DNA of 64,000 nt from Candidatus Borrarchaeum weybense (lineage in GTDB: Archaea > Asgardarchaeota > Sifarchaeia > Borrarchaeales > Borrarchaeaceae). The stretch spans positions 378,799 through 442,798 of the forward strand of contig JAHQJS010000005.1 in the NCBI GenBank assembly GCA_019057385.1. Reading direction: 5' to 3'. The notes under the pieces were generated by a model. That model searched no databases and was not told the origin of the DNA. It was given only the letters and a program-made list of their open reading frames with translations. Shown piece after piece: positions 15,828 through 25,643 of this stretch (position 1 is its first letter; every line of letters begins with the position of its first letter). The position numbers were made by a program, and so were the translations under genes.

Positions 15828-17543
15828 TTATAGCGTAAAGTAGAAGGTTGCGCCTTTTTCTACTTCCCCTTCAGCCCAGACACTGCCGCCATGACGATGA
15901 ATGATGCGCTTCACTGTAGCTAGGCCAATGCCGATTCCTTTGAAATCATCCGTTGAATGAAGGCGTTGGAAAGCACCAAATAATTTATCGGCATAGGCTT
16001 TATCGAATCCCGCTCCGTTATCGCGGACAAAATACGCAGTTTCACCATCATTTGCTATAGCACCGAATTCTATCCGTGCAATTGGTTTTTTCCCAGTAAA
16101 TTTCCATGAATTACCAAGAAGATTTTCCAGCACTGCACGAAGAAGCCGAGGATCACAATCTGAGGTAAGTCCTGGTGTGATAATAAATTTCACCTGACGC
16201 TCAGGTTCAGTTTCTTGGAGCTCCATCGCGATTTCTTGTGCAATTTCACTTAAGTCGACAGTTTCATAGCGTAACTCGCTTCGTGTAATCCGGGAAAGTC
16301 CTAACAAAGCATCTATGAGTTCGCTCATGCGTATGCTTGCCGTACGTACACGTTGTAGATAATCTTGTCCTTCTCGATCTAGTAAATCTAAATAATCCTC
16401 AAGTAGCGCTTGGCTGAAGCCGCTAATGCTTCTAAGCGGAGCACGGAGATCATGCGAGACGGAATAACTAAAAGTTTCTAGTTCTTTGTTGAGGGCCTCA
16501 AGTTCAATAGCTCTTTGCTTCAAATCTTCATTCAATTTAAAGATTTCCTGCTCCGCCCGCTTGCGCTCGGTTATGTCACGAGTGATGCCCCAAACTCCTA
16601 TGGATTTGCCTTCTTCATCTTTGATGAGCCATGTTCTTAACGAGATAGGGATGTGTGTTCCATCTTTCTTGATAGATTCTATTTCGTACACATCCGAATA
16701 GCCCCGAGGAATTGTTTGTTCTTCAAGCATTTTTTCTATCGTGTCATGCCATTTTCTAGGAATGAATTCTCGAAAGCCCTTGTGATATAGTTCTTCTTTT
16801 AGATACCCATGCATATCCGCAAGGGCCTGGTTGCATTCGAAAATGAATCCTTCCATATCTATAGAGACGATGCCGTCTATAGAGGATTCATACAAGCCTC
16901 GATAGCGCTTCTCTGACTCTTTAAGCTCTAAGGTCCTCTCTTCTACGAGTCTTTCCAGGTTCTCAGTATAATCGGTCAGTTTCGTCATCCATTCGCTTGA
17001 ACTCATCCACTCGCCAATGCTCAATTCTTCATCGGTTCGTTTTCGCTCAGTAACATCATGAATATAATCGGTCAATTTCCCCATCCATTCTCCTGAACTC
17101 ATCCACTCGCCAATGCTCAATTCTTCATCCGCACGTTTGCTCTTAGGCCTCTCACGAACAACACCTTGATATCCTAAGATGCTGCCGTCAGCAGCCCGCC
17201 GTACAGTTGAAGTGAGAAGACAGCTAAACTCTGTCCCGTCTTTTTTGCGGAATTTTACCTCATAGTCTTTAACTGACCCTTTTTGCTCTATTTCCTGCTG
17301 AAACTTGCGTCGGTCACTGGGGTTAATATAAAACTCCAAAATATTCAGATTGAGCATCTCTTCTTTGGTATATCCCATCAAATCCAGACTGGCTTGGTTT
17401 ACATCTATGATTTTGCCGTCTCTGTCTACAATGTAGATCGCGTCTTTGGACTCCTCAAAAAAAGTGCGGTATCTCTCCTCACTATCACGAAGTGACTCAT
17501 CTGGCTGCTTCTGCTCGTTGGCATCAGGATTTTGATTTACCAT
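15828..17543 (-). CDS. PAS-domain sensor histidine kinase
   Basis: 571 residues, no membrane segment. Domain order: PAS with PAC (about 20-135), a duplicated linker in which [10 protein letters not shown] and MTKLTDY-like blocks occur twice (about 140-195), a short coiled coil, a second PAS/PAC (about 213-330), a HisKA domain with [14 protein letters not shown] (phospho-acceptor near H363) and a HATPase_c domain with [21 protein letters not shown] and [12 protein letters not shown]. It would autophosphorylate and pass phosphate to a response regulator; none is encoded nearby. Base composition is richer in G and C than in the neighbours and the domain style is bacterial, so horizontal origin is likely. 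Confidence 0.92.
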   Translation of the reverse strand: MVNQNPDANEQKQPDESLRDSEERYRTFFEESKDAIYIVDRDGKIIDVNQASLDLMGYTKEEMLNLNILEFYINPSDRRKFQQEIEQKGSVKDYEVKFRKKDGTEFSCLLTSTVRRAADGSILGYQGVVRERPKSKRADEELSIGEWMSSGEWMGKLTDYIHDVTERKRTDEELSIGEWMSSSEWMTKLTDYTENLERLVEERTLELKESEKRYRGLYESSIDGIVSIDMEGFIFECNQALADMHGYLKEELYHKGFREFIPRKWHDTIEKMLEEQTIPRGYSDVYEIESIKKDGTHIPISLRTWLIKDEEGKSIGVWGITRDITERKRAEQEIFKLNEDLKQRAIELEALNKELETFSYSVSHDLRAPLRSISGFSQALLEDYLDLLDREGQDYLQRVRTASIRMSELIDALLGLSRITRSELRYETVDLSEIAQEIAMELQETEPERQVKFIITPGLTSDCDPRLLRAVLENLLGNSWKFTGKKPIARIEFGAIANDGETAYFVRDNGAGFDKAYADKLFGAFQRLHSTDDFKGIGIGLATVKRIIHRHGGSVWAEGEVEKGATFYFTL

Positions 17544-17697
17544 GTACCTACCCCTCCTAGAGTAGAAATACCAACAAAGATTCTCCTAATGTGAAAATAC
17601 CAAAGAGGACTAAAGGACCTTCTTCCTATGCTCCAAATATTATCTAAAACGTTGACATATTAATCTGTTTGATTTAATCGTGAGTTTACTTTTCAGT

Positions 17698-18627
17698 CTA
17701 TTTGACAGTTTCTTTCAAGTTCCATATCGACATTCCTGAGACCGTAGCATCGGTTTCCACAGGTCTGTACCACTGTTTTTTAGTTCCAACTTTTGCTCTT
17801 GCCTTCCAACGCATGCCCTTCGGCACAGCTTCTATAATTTCAAGAAGTTTATCAATCTTGGCGCTGATATTGGTTATATCTGACTCTGACAGAGCATCAA
17901 TACCTGGTGCAAATTCTTTAATTCCCTTGAGATTTTCTGTCACAGAATAATAGAAACCCCAGTCTTTTGCCATGAGCTCGGATATGTATGTCGCATTGAT
18001 AGCATTCTCTTCTATTCCTTCCTGGACATCATGAGCCCTAAGCAGAAGGATCGAATCCTTCAGATCTTTGCCACTGAAAACCTCAGTAATTTGCAGTTTT
18101 CCAAGTAGCAAATCACTAACACTGATGGTCAACGGATCGATTTCGAGCCGATCTTTGAAGTGAATATCGTGATTAAATTTTAGAATTTCATAAAACATAT
18201 CAATAAAATACCATCCCTTTGGATGATAGAAAATATGTCGCTTCGTAGTTGCGCTGGAGATAGTGGTTCGTCGCTTTATGAAAGGTTTGCCATAAACTTG
18301 GTTTCCATAGTCCTCGAAAAAACGAGGTATTGTTTTTTTCTGATATTTACTATAGGTCATGAAATCCAAATCAGTGAATTCCTGTTCACCTTCTAGCCTC
18401 GTTAACTTCTTAGCTAATTCATCAAATTCACCTGAATGCATCCTAATTCCCATGCCGCCAATGACTCTGATAATTATATTACGCTTTTGCGCTTCTTCTA
18501 CAATTTGTTTAGCATTTTGAAAAAACACTTCTGTGGGAACAATTCCTCCCCATTCCTCTGGCATTTCAACCTCGATTTCGTCCATTCCCATTAACCAAAC
18601 CATAACCTTCCCTCTTGAATTCGTCAT
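17698..18627 (-). CDS. Putative nucleotidyltransferase-fold protein
   Basis: 309 residues. I see a possible nucleotidyltransferase core: VIGGMGIRMH (the Gly-Gly turn) followed by EFTDLDFMTYSK (the D-x-D-like metal site) and later WYFIDMFYE, a candidate third acidic position. The order resembles AbiEii/MNT-type nucleotidyltransferases. The C-terminal part is helical, ending with RARAKVGTKKQWYRP. The second half does not match anything I know. It lies directly downstream of a TnpB-related gene on the same strand, so it may be cargo of, or a landing site for, that element. No cognate HEPN partner gene is visible beside it. Confidence 0.5.
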   Translation of the reverse strand: MTNSRGKVMVWLMGMDEIEVEMPEEWGGIVPTEVFFQNAKQIVEEAQKRNIIIRVIGGMGIRMHSGEFDELAKKLTRLEGEQEFTDLDFMTYSKYQKKTIPRFFEDYGNQVYGKPFIKRRTTISSATTKRHIFYHPKGWYFIDMFYEILKFNHDIHFKDRLEIDPLTISVSDLLLGKLQITEVFSGKDLKDSILLLRAHDVQEGIEENAINATYISELMAKDWGFYYSVTENLKGIKEFAPGIDALSESDITNISAKIDKLLEIIEAVPKGMRWKARAKVGTKKQWYRPVETDATVSGMSIWNLKETVK

Positions 18628-18645
18628 TCGTCATATATGCCAGAT

Positions 18646-18669
18646 TAATGTAATATATTACTTCACATT
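18646..18669. repeat. Inverted repeat at the 3' end of the TnpB-related gene
   Basis: TTAATGT and ACATTAA form a 7-bp stem around an AT-rich loop spanning the stop codon. It could be a terminator or the right-end hairpin of the mobile element. Confidence 0.3.
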
Positions 18670-20192
18670 AAAACCTTGTGATTATTTATAAAACTCCACG
18701 TTTTATGATAATCATCAATCTTTCCGTAAGAGGAAAGACCATCCTTAAGGTTATCGGGCTGTGTGCTCGTCACCGAGTTCAACACATGCGTCATCACTAC
18801 TATTTTTTTCAGTAGTTCGGTAGTCTTGCAGGAGGTTATCCCGCTGTGCTTGAAGAGGTCATGGATCATCGACCATTTACGGTAAGGACTGCCCTGTTTC
18901 ACACGGGGCTCGATGAACTCCCCGACGTGTGAGAGCACCCAATCGTAAATGGCTGGAAATGCTTCCTTGAAACCCAAGCCTCTTCGAGCTATTACATAAC
19001 TTGCTAAATGATGTGTTGACAAATTATGTAATCGTGAATACTTGTATTTCCCGATGAGGGAGGTATATCCGGCAAAGACTTTTCGGAAGGACACACCGCG
19101 CTTTTTGCACTTTCTCTCTAATAATTGTAAGGCGGTGGTCTTCAAATTGCTTACTTTTCGGTTGCGTGTTGTATTATAGGAAAATTCTTGGTCGAATTGT
19201 AAGTCCTCGACCACGATGCCTTTGCCTTTATTGATGCAATAATTGACGATCTTATCCATCTTGTAGGAGATATAATCTTTACGTTTGTCTGTCCGATAGC
19301 TGTGAAGGTTTCCAAACGAGATGCTATGATAGGAGAGTAAATTGCCGTTGTTATCCACATTGGTTAACGCCACAAAATTGTAGTTGAAATCTAATCCGAT
19401 GGCACCATGTTCGTAGCCGTAAATTGGTGTGGGTTCTGGGAGGTCATAGGACACATGAGCAAAGTAACGTACTTCCCCTTTAAAGAGCTGTCTTTTTACG
19501 GTTACTGTATATTTGTCAGCTTTAAGAATTTCATGAAAGCATTTCTCCTGCACATGATTGACAGATATAGGGATGGTCAGCCATTTGCGTCCCTTTTGCT
19601 TGGAAACAGTTCGTATCTTGACGGTTTTATCGGGTAAAACCTTGATGTTCACGTTTTTCAATCTGTATTGTTTCTTTCCGATACACCTGAAGGAAGAATC
19701 CCGTCGTATCTTGAACTCTTCTCTACTTATGTTGCCAAGAATTCGGTCTCTAAATAATTTCTTAGTGCCAAACACTACGGGTGTAAGCTGTAAATTGTGC
19801 AATTTAGCCATTATGGAAGATCTGCGAGCGTATAAGCCATTTAGCCGTCTGTCGTGTGTATTGTACTCCTTTATTTTGTTGATTTTCTTGTTAATGGTTT
19901 TTAGCTGTTTGGTCATGTAGTTCCGTCGTTTTTCCAGCCATGTGTGTTGTGCATCCAGTTTCGCCTTGTTATCAATCAAGATGGTGTTAACATAGGCGTT
20001 ATTATGACATAGACTCATCAAACACCGCTGGATAGTTTTTACTTCACCAAATCGTTCCGTTATGTGGTCCTCGCCATGAAACAGCAGGTTATACCCAATC
20101 CTTTTCACTCGGTTATAGATAGTGAAGATTTCATTTAGGGCGTATTCCTGTTTTTTGTCGGGATAGATACGAAATTTAACAGTTTGGATCAT
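18663..20192 (-). CDS. TnpB-related protein without zinc finger
   Basis: 509 residues. The N-terminus MIQTVKFRIYPDKKQ is the OrfB/TnpB helix-turn region. RuvC-I is GLDFNYNFVALT with its Asp, and RuvC-II is GIVVEDLQFDQEF with its Glu. The CxxC...CxxC zinc finger and the DxNAAxNI RuvC-III motif of standard TnpB are absent. In their place is VFAGYTSLIGKYKYSRLHNLSTHHLASYVIARR, the signature of the TnpB-related accessory proteins. No TnpA lies near. Standard TnpB are RNA-guided nucleases; whether this branch cleaves DNA is not clear because the third acidic residue is not evident. Confidence 0.8.
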   Translation of the reverse strand: MIQTVKFRIYPDKKQEYALNEIFTIYNRVKRIGYNLLFHGEDHITERFGEVKTIQRCLMSLCHNNAYVNTILIDNKAKLDAQHTWLEKRRNYMTKQLKTINKKINKIKEYNTHDRRLNGLYARRSSIMAKLHNLQLTPVVFGTKKLFRDRILGNISREEFKIRRDSSFRCIGKKQYRLKNVNIKVLPDKTVKIRTVSKQKGRKWLTIPISVNHVQEKCFHEILKADKYTVTVKRQLFKGEVRYFAHVSYDLPEPTPIYGYEHGAIGLDFNYNFVALTNVDNNGNLLSYHSISFGNLHSYRTDKRKDYISYKMDKIVNYCINKGKGIVVEDLQFDQEFSYNTTRNRKVSNLKTTALQLLERKCKKRGVSFRKVFAGYTSLIGKYKYSRLHNLSTHHLASYVIARRGLGFKEAFPAIYDWVLSHVGEFIEPRVKQGSPYRKWSMIHDLFKHSGITSCKTTELLKKIVVMTHVLNSVTSTQPDNLKDGLSSYGKIDDYHKTWSFINNHKVLM

Positions 20193-20399
20193 TGTGTTTC
20201 TTCCTTAACTTCCCCTACAGTCTTTTTTTGGCGTTATCAGAAAATTATTATACAATATTATATATGTAATTTCTGGTTTATATAGTTTTTGATGTTTATA
20301 AAAGCGATAAAATTTCAAACGTTCCTTTATATTATATACATGGTATTTGGGTAATGTTTTTAAACAGTATAGTCTATATAGTTATTCAGGGAATGGAAT

Positions 20400-20618
20400 A
20401 TGAAACGGTCATTGCTTGAGATCGTAAAAACACTTTTTGACACGCTTGATGAAAATGGATCAAATCCGTTTATTCGCACTAAAGAGATCGTTGAGAAAAC
20501 AGGAATAAGTCATCGCTCTCTAAAGCCACTGGTCGAATTGATTCAGTTTATTCAAGAACAAAGACCTCTCAAATTTATCCAACAATCGCCAAGGGTAACA
20601 CTGTATTTCCTTGAGTAA
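20400..20618 (+). CDS. Small winged-helix-like protein
   Basis: 72 residues. Residues about 25-45 (RTKEIVEKTGISHRSLKPLVELI) read as a helix-turn-helix, preceded by a helical segment and followed by a short beta-like ending (RVTLYFLE), consistent with a small winged helix. A TATA-like TATATAG lies about 20-25 nt before the ATG, so the message may be leaderless. No operon partner. It is probably a DNA-binding regulator; the target is unknown. Confidence 0.5.
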   Translation: MKRSLLEIVKTLFDTLDENGSNPFIRTKEIVEKTGISHRSLKPLVELIQFIQEQRPLKFIQQSPRVTLYFLE

Positions 20619-20853
20619 GGAATATTTGTTTAAAAGGAAAATATGCAATCAAAGCTGGTTTTAAAGGCAATCACAACTCGTTATTACCTTAATTCTTTTA
20701 AATTACTCTTTATACAGTTACGGCGCTATATAACATCCCTTTCAACGCTGTGCCATAATATTCTGCTCTCATCGGGAATTATAACTGTTACCGTCCAATC
20801 CCTTCACATTAAAATAAATTTGCAAAAATAGAAGTAAAAAATCAAGGAAGTTA

Positions 20854-21126
20854 TTAGTCTTTACCGGTGCACTCGTTAACAAACTTCAAAACAGCATCCC
20901 CGAGAAGCTCACCTGTATCAGAAATCATATCCTTTGCGCGCAGAATATCATCTCCGATGCGTAACGCCGGGAGTGCAAAGATGTCTTTCATCAAAGCTTC
21001 AACTTTATGGTCTGGGTTCTCTTGAATGTTTAATGGGTTATAGGATAGGCCTTTTTCTTCTAAAAATGCTTTTAGTTTTTTACAGTTTGGACACACATTT
21101 TCTTCAAAGATTTCTATTTTGGTCAT
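20854..21126 (-). CDS. Glutaredoxin-like thiol protein
   Basis: 90 residues with the thioredoxin fold pattern: IEIFEENVCPNCKKLKAFLEE (CPNC active site at about 12-15), then the cis-Pro region FALPALRIGDDIL. It would act in thiol-disulfide exchange in the cytoplasm. It resembles short archaeal glutaredoxin-like proteins. No reductase lies next to it. It diverges from the aminotransferase gene. Confidence 0.8.
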   Translation of the reverse strand: MTKIEIFEENVCPNCKKLKAFLEEKGLSYNPLNIQENPDHKVEALMKDIFALPALRIGDDILRAKDMISDTGELLGDAVLKFVNECTGKD

Positions 21127-21284
21127 ATTATCTCAGCTCGTTAGACTTGTTAAAATTTGGATATTGTGATAAACCATATTTAAACTTGGATATTATGATA
21201 AGTAATTTTCCATTTAGACCTGAAAATTTATGTAAAATGTGAACATAAAGCGTAAGACTGCTAATATATAGAGAGTGTATCGCA

Positions 21285-22616
21285 ATGACTGAGTTTTCTG
21301 ATGAATATATTAAAAAAACATCAAGATCAAGAGAGTTATTCGAAAGAGCAAAGAAGGTAATGCCAGGAGGCGTATGCCACAATATAAGATATTTTCCACC
21401 ATATCCCCTCTATATCGATGGACAGAAAGGTGCAAAGGGATCCAAGATTTTTGATGTTGATGGCAATGAACTCGTTGATTTTTGGATGGGTCACTATGCT
21501 ATGATCTTAGGGCACGCTCCTCAACCTATTATCAATGCTCTAAAAGAGCAACTTGAATATGGGACACATTGGGGGATTGTTAATGATCTACAGGTGGAGT
21601 TAGCAGAACTGGTTCATAATATTGTTCCATGCGCCGAACTGGTTCGATTTGGTGTATCGGGAACTGAAGCGACAATGTATGCGGTGAGGTTGGCACGAGC
21701 GTTTACTAACAGAAAAACAATTATGAAAGTAGATGGAGGCTGGCATGGTGGAAATACGGACCTTTCAGTAGCCATCCATTCCCCATATAATCTGCCAGAA
21801 TCGGCAGGCCTACTTCCAGAAGCAACAAAGTACACAAAATCTTTACCTTTCAATGATATTGAGTTCGCCTCACAAATTCTTAGAGAAAACAAAGAAGATC
21901 TTGCAGCAGTAATTATTGAGCCAGTTGTTGGAGCTGGAGGTGCTATTCCTGCTGAAAAAGAATATCTGAAAGTTTTAAGGGAGTTAACAGAAGAATTTGG
22001 TGGAATTTTGATTTTCGATGAGGTGATTACTGGTTTTCGGCTGGCTTTAGCCGGTGCACAAGAATTTTACGGTATTATACCTGATTTGGCAACGCTAGGA
22101 AAAATACTCGGTGGCGGCATGCCCATTGGGGCCGTTGTTGGTAGAGAAGATATTCTAGATCTGGCAAATCCACTAAAAGAACGAGAAAAGTGGGAGTCTG
22201 TACTGATGGGAGGCGGAACCTTCTCGATAAATCCATTGACTATGCGGACAGGCATTGCCACGTTATCCCTATTACAAAGAGATGAAACCAAGATTTATCC
22301 AAAAATCAATGCGATGGGTTTAAAGGCTAGACAAGGCCTTGAAAAGGCGTTACTTGAGCAGAATGTAAAATGCACAGGAGTGGGGTCATTTTTTCAGGTT
22401 CACTTCCCATTTCAAGAGGCAGTAACTCTAAAAAGTCCAAAAGATATAGAGACGCTTACTGATACCAAGAAAAGGGATCATGAATTTAAGCTAAGATTAC
22501 TAAATAAAGGATTCTTTGTGATGCATGGCGGCGGTGCTGTTTCCACGGCACATAAAGAATCAGAAATTAACCAGTTGATTGAGGCTGCGAGTGTCATTGG
22601 ATCTGAAATGGAATAG
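21285..22616 (+). CDS. Class III aminotransferase, GSA-aminomutase-like
   Basis: 443 residues. A PLP enzyme of the glutamate-1-semialdehyde aminomutase/HemL branch: SRELFERAKKVMPGGV at the N-terminus, GVSGTEATMYAVRLARA, IIEPVVGAGGAIP, LIFDEVITGFR with the PLP Asp, and TLGKILGGGMPIGAVVG with the Schiff-base Lys near residue 271. The motif after the third block is GWHGGN, where true GSA aminomutases usually have YHGH, so heme synthesis is doubtful; a related aminotransferase of unknown substrate is more likely. No other heme gene is nearby. Confidence 0.82.
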   Translation: MTEFSDEYIKKTSRSRELFERAKKVMPGGVCHNIRYFPPYPLYIDGQKGAKGSKIFDVDGNELVDFWMGHYAMILGHAPQPIINALKEQLEYGTHWGIVNDLQVELAELVHNIVPCAELVRFGVSGTEATMYAVRLARAFTNRKTIMKVDGGWHGGNTDLSVAIHSPYNLPESAGLLPEATKYTKSLPFNDIEFASQILRENKEDLAAVIIEPVVGAGGAIPAEKEYLKVLRELTEEFGGILIFDEVITGFRLALAGAQEFYGIIPDLATLGKILGGGMPIGAVVGREDILDLANPLKEREKWESVLMGGGTFSINPLTMRTGIATLSLLQRDETKIYPKINAMGLKARQGLEKALLEQNVKCTGVGSFFQVHFPFQEAVTLKSPKDIETLTDTKKRDHEFKLRLLNKGFFVMHGGGAVSTAHKESEINQLIEAASVIGSEME

Positions 22617-22756
22617 ATGCGTGGTTACGCAAGGAGAAAAATATTTGGCGAAATCAGGCGTTTCGTACACGCTGTTATAACGACCAAAGTTTTCGCCAGC
22701 ATGACATGAATATCAATCAATCGGAAAATCTACAGTTTCTTCTACTACGTAATTTT

Positions 22757-24040
22757 TTAACGATAATGAAGGTTTCTGGCGGCAATAACTTCGGTTCCAC
22801 TTTTAATGAGTGCTTTAGCAGTATTATTTACAGCGGTATGTCGGTCAAGATAGTTTTGCATAAGATAATCCCAAATACCTTCTTCGGTTATCTGTTCTTT
22901 GGTTTTAAAGTAATCAAGGATATCAGAAGGATAGTCTCTTGTTTTCTCTATTTCAATAGGCCCTCCTTCATGTTTAGCACTGATATTTTTTACTTTTTTA
23001 GCTAATTCTACTAATTCTGTGGTTCTATCATAAGGCTGTCTAACTATAGATTTCCAAGTTTCAATGATATGATGTTCTAATCTGACGACATCTTCAAAAC
23101 CAAATTCTTTTCTTATATATGCACTTAACTCTATAGTCGTATTATCAACCGCGTTAGATAAGTTAAAACCAATCAATGGCGAAGTGCCATCCTCTCGAGC
23201 AAATAGTTTAGCAGTCATTAGAGTCCATATCACAGAGTAAGGATTGTCGTTTCCCATATAAACAGAGATTTTGAATTCATTATTAATACCAAGTTTGTGA
23301 AGGAGGTAGCCTAATAGTACAGTCCCTGGATTAATGTTTAATACTTGTTTTATACCATAATTCGTATAGTAGTAGAGGAATTCATCAACCCACTTTAACG
23401 CAAAATCGTTTGGTTGTCCGACTCCTCCAAAATAACCCGTTATTGTTTCAGGTCCACCTAAATGAACATTCACTGGAAGACCATCAGGTCCTGGAGCTGT
23501 ACCTTTTGTGTCTAAGGTTTCTACGATAGAGCATCCCATAATATCTACAGCGGCTGTCATAGCTAAAAGATCTCCATCTTCCTCTTGCTCCTTCATTTTT
23601 CTTACTCTGATAAAACGTCCTGGCATTAGTTCTTGTTTTTCTATCATCTCTTTTGAGCCCTGAATTAGAAAGGGGAAATATTGACATGCTGAGAGTTCTA
23701 AAGTTACTGCAAAAGTTTTATCAGCAGTGATCATGTCATAATCATCTCCTAACACTTTACGTTTGTAATCTTCATAACTTATGAACGCGTTAGTATCCCG
23801 TCGTTCCATTAACCAGTTTAAATCATTGACATATTCTGGTTTTTTCGTTTCCAGTTTTTGTAAGATATTGTCTAGTTTTCGAGCTTCGGCTGCTTTTTTG
23901 TTTATTTCTTCCACTCCACCATACTTCTCTATAACTTGGAAAAGGTCATTTATCAAAGGATTATTCTCATCTAGAAGGAATTTTTGAACTGCTTCAAAAT
24001 TCTGCTGGGAGATTTTTAATTTCTCTCTTAAATTACCCAT
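22757..24040 (-). CDS. Large conserved-looking protein of unknown family
   Basis: 427 residues from the ATG of MGNLREKLK, which follows GGAGGATTTTAT; a further upstream ATG is rejected. The N-terminal 90 residues are helical and charged. The central part alternates hydrophobic strands and helices (ADKTFAVTLELSAC, DIMGCSIVETLDTKG, GPETITGYFGGVGQPNDFA, LNINPGTVLLGYLLHKLGI, SPLIGFNLSNAVDN), suggesting a TIM-barrel-like or other alpha/beta enzyme. RLEHHIIETWKSIVRQPYDR and GGPIEIEKTRDYPSDILDYF look like substrate-site segments. I do not recognise it. No membrane segment or signal. It stands between an aminotransferase and an ABC transporter. Confidence 0.6.
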   Translation of the reverse strand: MGNLREKLKISQQNFEAVQKFLLDENNPLINDLFQVIEKYGGVEEINKKAAEARKLDNILQKLETKKPEYVNDLNWLMERRDTNAFISYEDYKRKVLGDDYDMITADKTFAVTLELSACQYFPFLIQGSKEMIEKQELMPGRFIRVRKMKEQEEDGDLLAMTAAVDIMGCSIVETLDTKGTAPGPDGLPVNVHLGGPETITGYFGGVGQPNDFALKWVDEFLYYYTNYGIKQVLNINPGTVLLGYLLHKLGINNEFKISVYMGNDNPYSVIWTLMTAKLFAREDGTSPLIGFNLSNAVDNTTIELSAYIRKEFGFEDVVRLEHHIIETWKSIVRQPYDRTTELVELAKKVKNISAKHEGGPIEIEKTRDYPSDILDYFKTKEQITEEGIWDYLMQNYLDRHTAVNNTAKALIKSGTEVIAARNLHYR

Positions 24041-24404
24041 ATAAAATCCTCCAAATATCTGTAATTTCATAATTTACCTCGCACGGAGACCCTCCAACTT
24101 CATGGGGGTAGTTGATTTTTAACATCCTTATGTCAACATATAACATAGTGTTTCTAAGATAAAAGTCTGACGGGACTTTGTCGTTCAAAATAACTGCCAT
24201 TTATTTTTTGTGAAGATTATTATTTTTTTTAACGAATGGAACGACAAGGGCAATTGTTAATGAGATATATGCGATGAAATTCAATATTAATTGCATGCAT
24301 AATTGCATTAAAAGTGAAGTGAAATCATTCGAAGCCATCTTTGTTCGAATTCCAGCTATGCGACTTAATTTCATTAAAAAAAAGAAGTTATTTGAATCGA
24401 TAGA
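24041..24404. other. Intergenic gap with IS605-like end relic
   Basis: 364 nt. The part nearest the 22757-24040 gene holds the palindromic relic at 24081-24116. The rest is AT-rich; no further gene, RNA or repeat is recognised. Confidence 0.45.
24081..24116 (-). repeat. Solo IS200/IS605-like end palindrome
   Basis: On the minus strand it reads TCAACTACCCCC, then a short loop, then GGAGGGTCTCCG. It matches the left-end sequence of the 13656-14040 element and the 43871 copy. It sits in the promoter region of the 22757-24040 gene. Likely a decayed insertion-element end. Confidence 0.4.
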
Positions 24405-25091
24405 TTATCCACTAATTTTTCCATCTCTCATTTTAACAATTCGGCTTGCATACTTTTTCCAAGTTTCATTGTGGGATACAACGACGATTGTACTGTTTTG
24501 TTCTTTGTTAAGTTTTACTAGCAGTTCAAAGAACTCTTCACCAGCTTGGGTATCGAGATTGCCTGTCGGCTCATCTGCGAAGATCACCCTCGGTGAATTA
24601 ATTAATGCACGTGCAATAGCTGCTCTTTGCTGTTCTCCACCACTGAGCTGATTTGGTTTATGATCCTTTCTGTCAATCAGGTCTACTGCACGTAAAACCT
24701 CATAAGCTTTTTCCTCGATTTTCTTGTTTTTAAACTTTGAAGGCCATAATGGGCATGTTATATTTTCAAAAACAGTCATATCTTTGACTAAATTGAACTC
24801 TTGGAAGACAAACCCAATTTTTTCCCGTCTCAGCTTCGGAAATTCCTTCTCATCAATTTTGTCTGTGTCCATCCCATCGAATATGACTCGACCTGTACTT
24901 GGTTGATCAAGTCCTGCCATAACATTCATCAGTGTAGTTTTTCCACAACCAGATGGACCAACGATTAAAAGGAAATCTCTTTCTCGGACTTCCATATTGA
25001 TATCTTTGAGTGCAACGACTATTTCTTTACCTCTTTTGTATTCCTTACTTACTTTCTCTACCAAAACCACTGGAACTGACACTATAATCAA
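24405..25091 (-). CDS. MacB/LolD-type ABC transporter ATPase
   Basis: 228 residues, the usual length. Walker A GPSGCGKTTLMN, Q-loop VFQEFNLVKDMTVFENI, signature LSGGEQQRAAIARAL, Walker B VIFADEPTGNLD and H-loop VVVSHNE are all intact. This class powers FtsX-fold permeases in lipoprotein, peptide or drug transport rather than import. It lies 9 nt downstream of the small permease gene, in one operon. The real start may be slightly inside, since the first Ile and Val residues precede the family's usual N-terminus. Confidence 0.92.
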   Translation of the reverse strand: MIIVSVPVVLVEKVSKEYKRGKEIVVALKDINMEVRERDFLLIVGPSGCGKTTLMNVMAGLDQPSTGRVIFDGMDTDKIDEKEFPKLRREKIGFVFQEFNLVKDMTVFENITCPLWPSKFKNKKIEEKAYEVLRAVDLIDRKDHKPNQLSGGEQQRAAIARALINSPRVIFADEPTGNLDTQAGEEFFELLVKLNKEQNSTIVVVSHNETWKKYASRIVKMRDGKISG

Positions 25092-25100
25092 CTCCTTAAT

Positions 25101-25643
25101 CTATAAGGCTCTAAAAGCTTCCATTGGCCTAATATTCAGTACACGCCAATAAGCTATTAGTACACCAGGTATTTGAAAGATTACAATGATCACGAATGTG
25201 AGAATAAGTGTACTTCTGGTTAATATTAAAGTGCTAACGTTCACTAAGAATGAAATGTATTCGTTAATGCCTAAAAGATGAATATCCATTTCTACTAGTA
25301 AGATATAACCCACTAAAGCCACCAATAGAATTTCGCTTATTATAAGCATTCTTACATTGTTATTTCCCCATCCAATAGCTTTCAAAACCGCAATATCTCT
25401 TTTTCTAAAAGTTGAAATGAGGAATCCATATAGAGTAGAGACGATAGCACTACCTATCAATGTGCTTGTCAGCCTAATTTGTGCTTCAGTTAATTGCCCG
25501 CCTAGGCTAAATCCTGTGCCACTTACAGCATTTAGGTTTATGGCTATTAACCATGCTAAGGCAGAATAAACAACAACAAATGATATGAAGCGGATTTTGG
25601 ATCTAGTCGCTAGTTTCATGCCTTGCCAGAATATATTGACCAA
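25101..25643 (-). CDS. Short FtsX-fold ABC permease
   Basis: 180 residues with about four membrane segments (near 20-36, 58-80, 102-120, 143-165). The motif FLISTFRKRDIAVLKAIGWGNNNV is the FtsX-domain cytoplasmic coupling loop, and IRPMEAFRAL is the family ending. MacB-type permeases normally have an N-terminal helix plus a large extracytoplasmic domain; here the protein is almost only the FtsX membrane core. It is either a natural mini-permease that assembles as an oligomer or the 3' remnant of a longer gene. A GGAGGAACAA Shine-Dalgarno and good start favour the first. Confidence 0.8.
   Translation of the reverse strand: MVNIFWQGMKLATRSKIRFISFVVVYSALAWLIAINLNAVSGTGFSLGGQLTEAQIRLTSTLIGSAIVSTLYGFLISTFRKRDIAVLKAIGWGNNNVRMLIISEILLVALVGYILLVEMDIHLLGINEYISFLVNVSTLILTRSTLILTFVIIVIFQIPGVLIAYWRVLNIRPMEAFRAL

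Noticed and set aside
20643..20831. 62-codon plus-strand frame after the small winged-helix gene
   Set aside because: No ribosome site, AT-rich composition, no motif.
21285..22616. hemL for heme synthesis
   Set aside because: The motif GWHGGN differs from the YHGH usual in GSA aminomutase and no heme genes are near, so no symbol was given.
25101..25643. Permease gene as a truncated pseudogene
   Set aside because: A good start with Shine-Dalgarno, an intact FtsX core and tight coupling to its ATPase favour a functional mini-permease.
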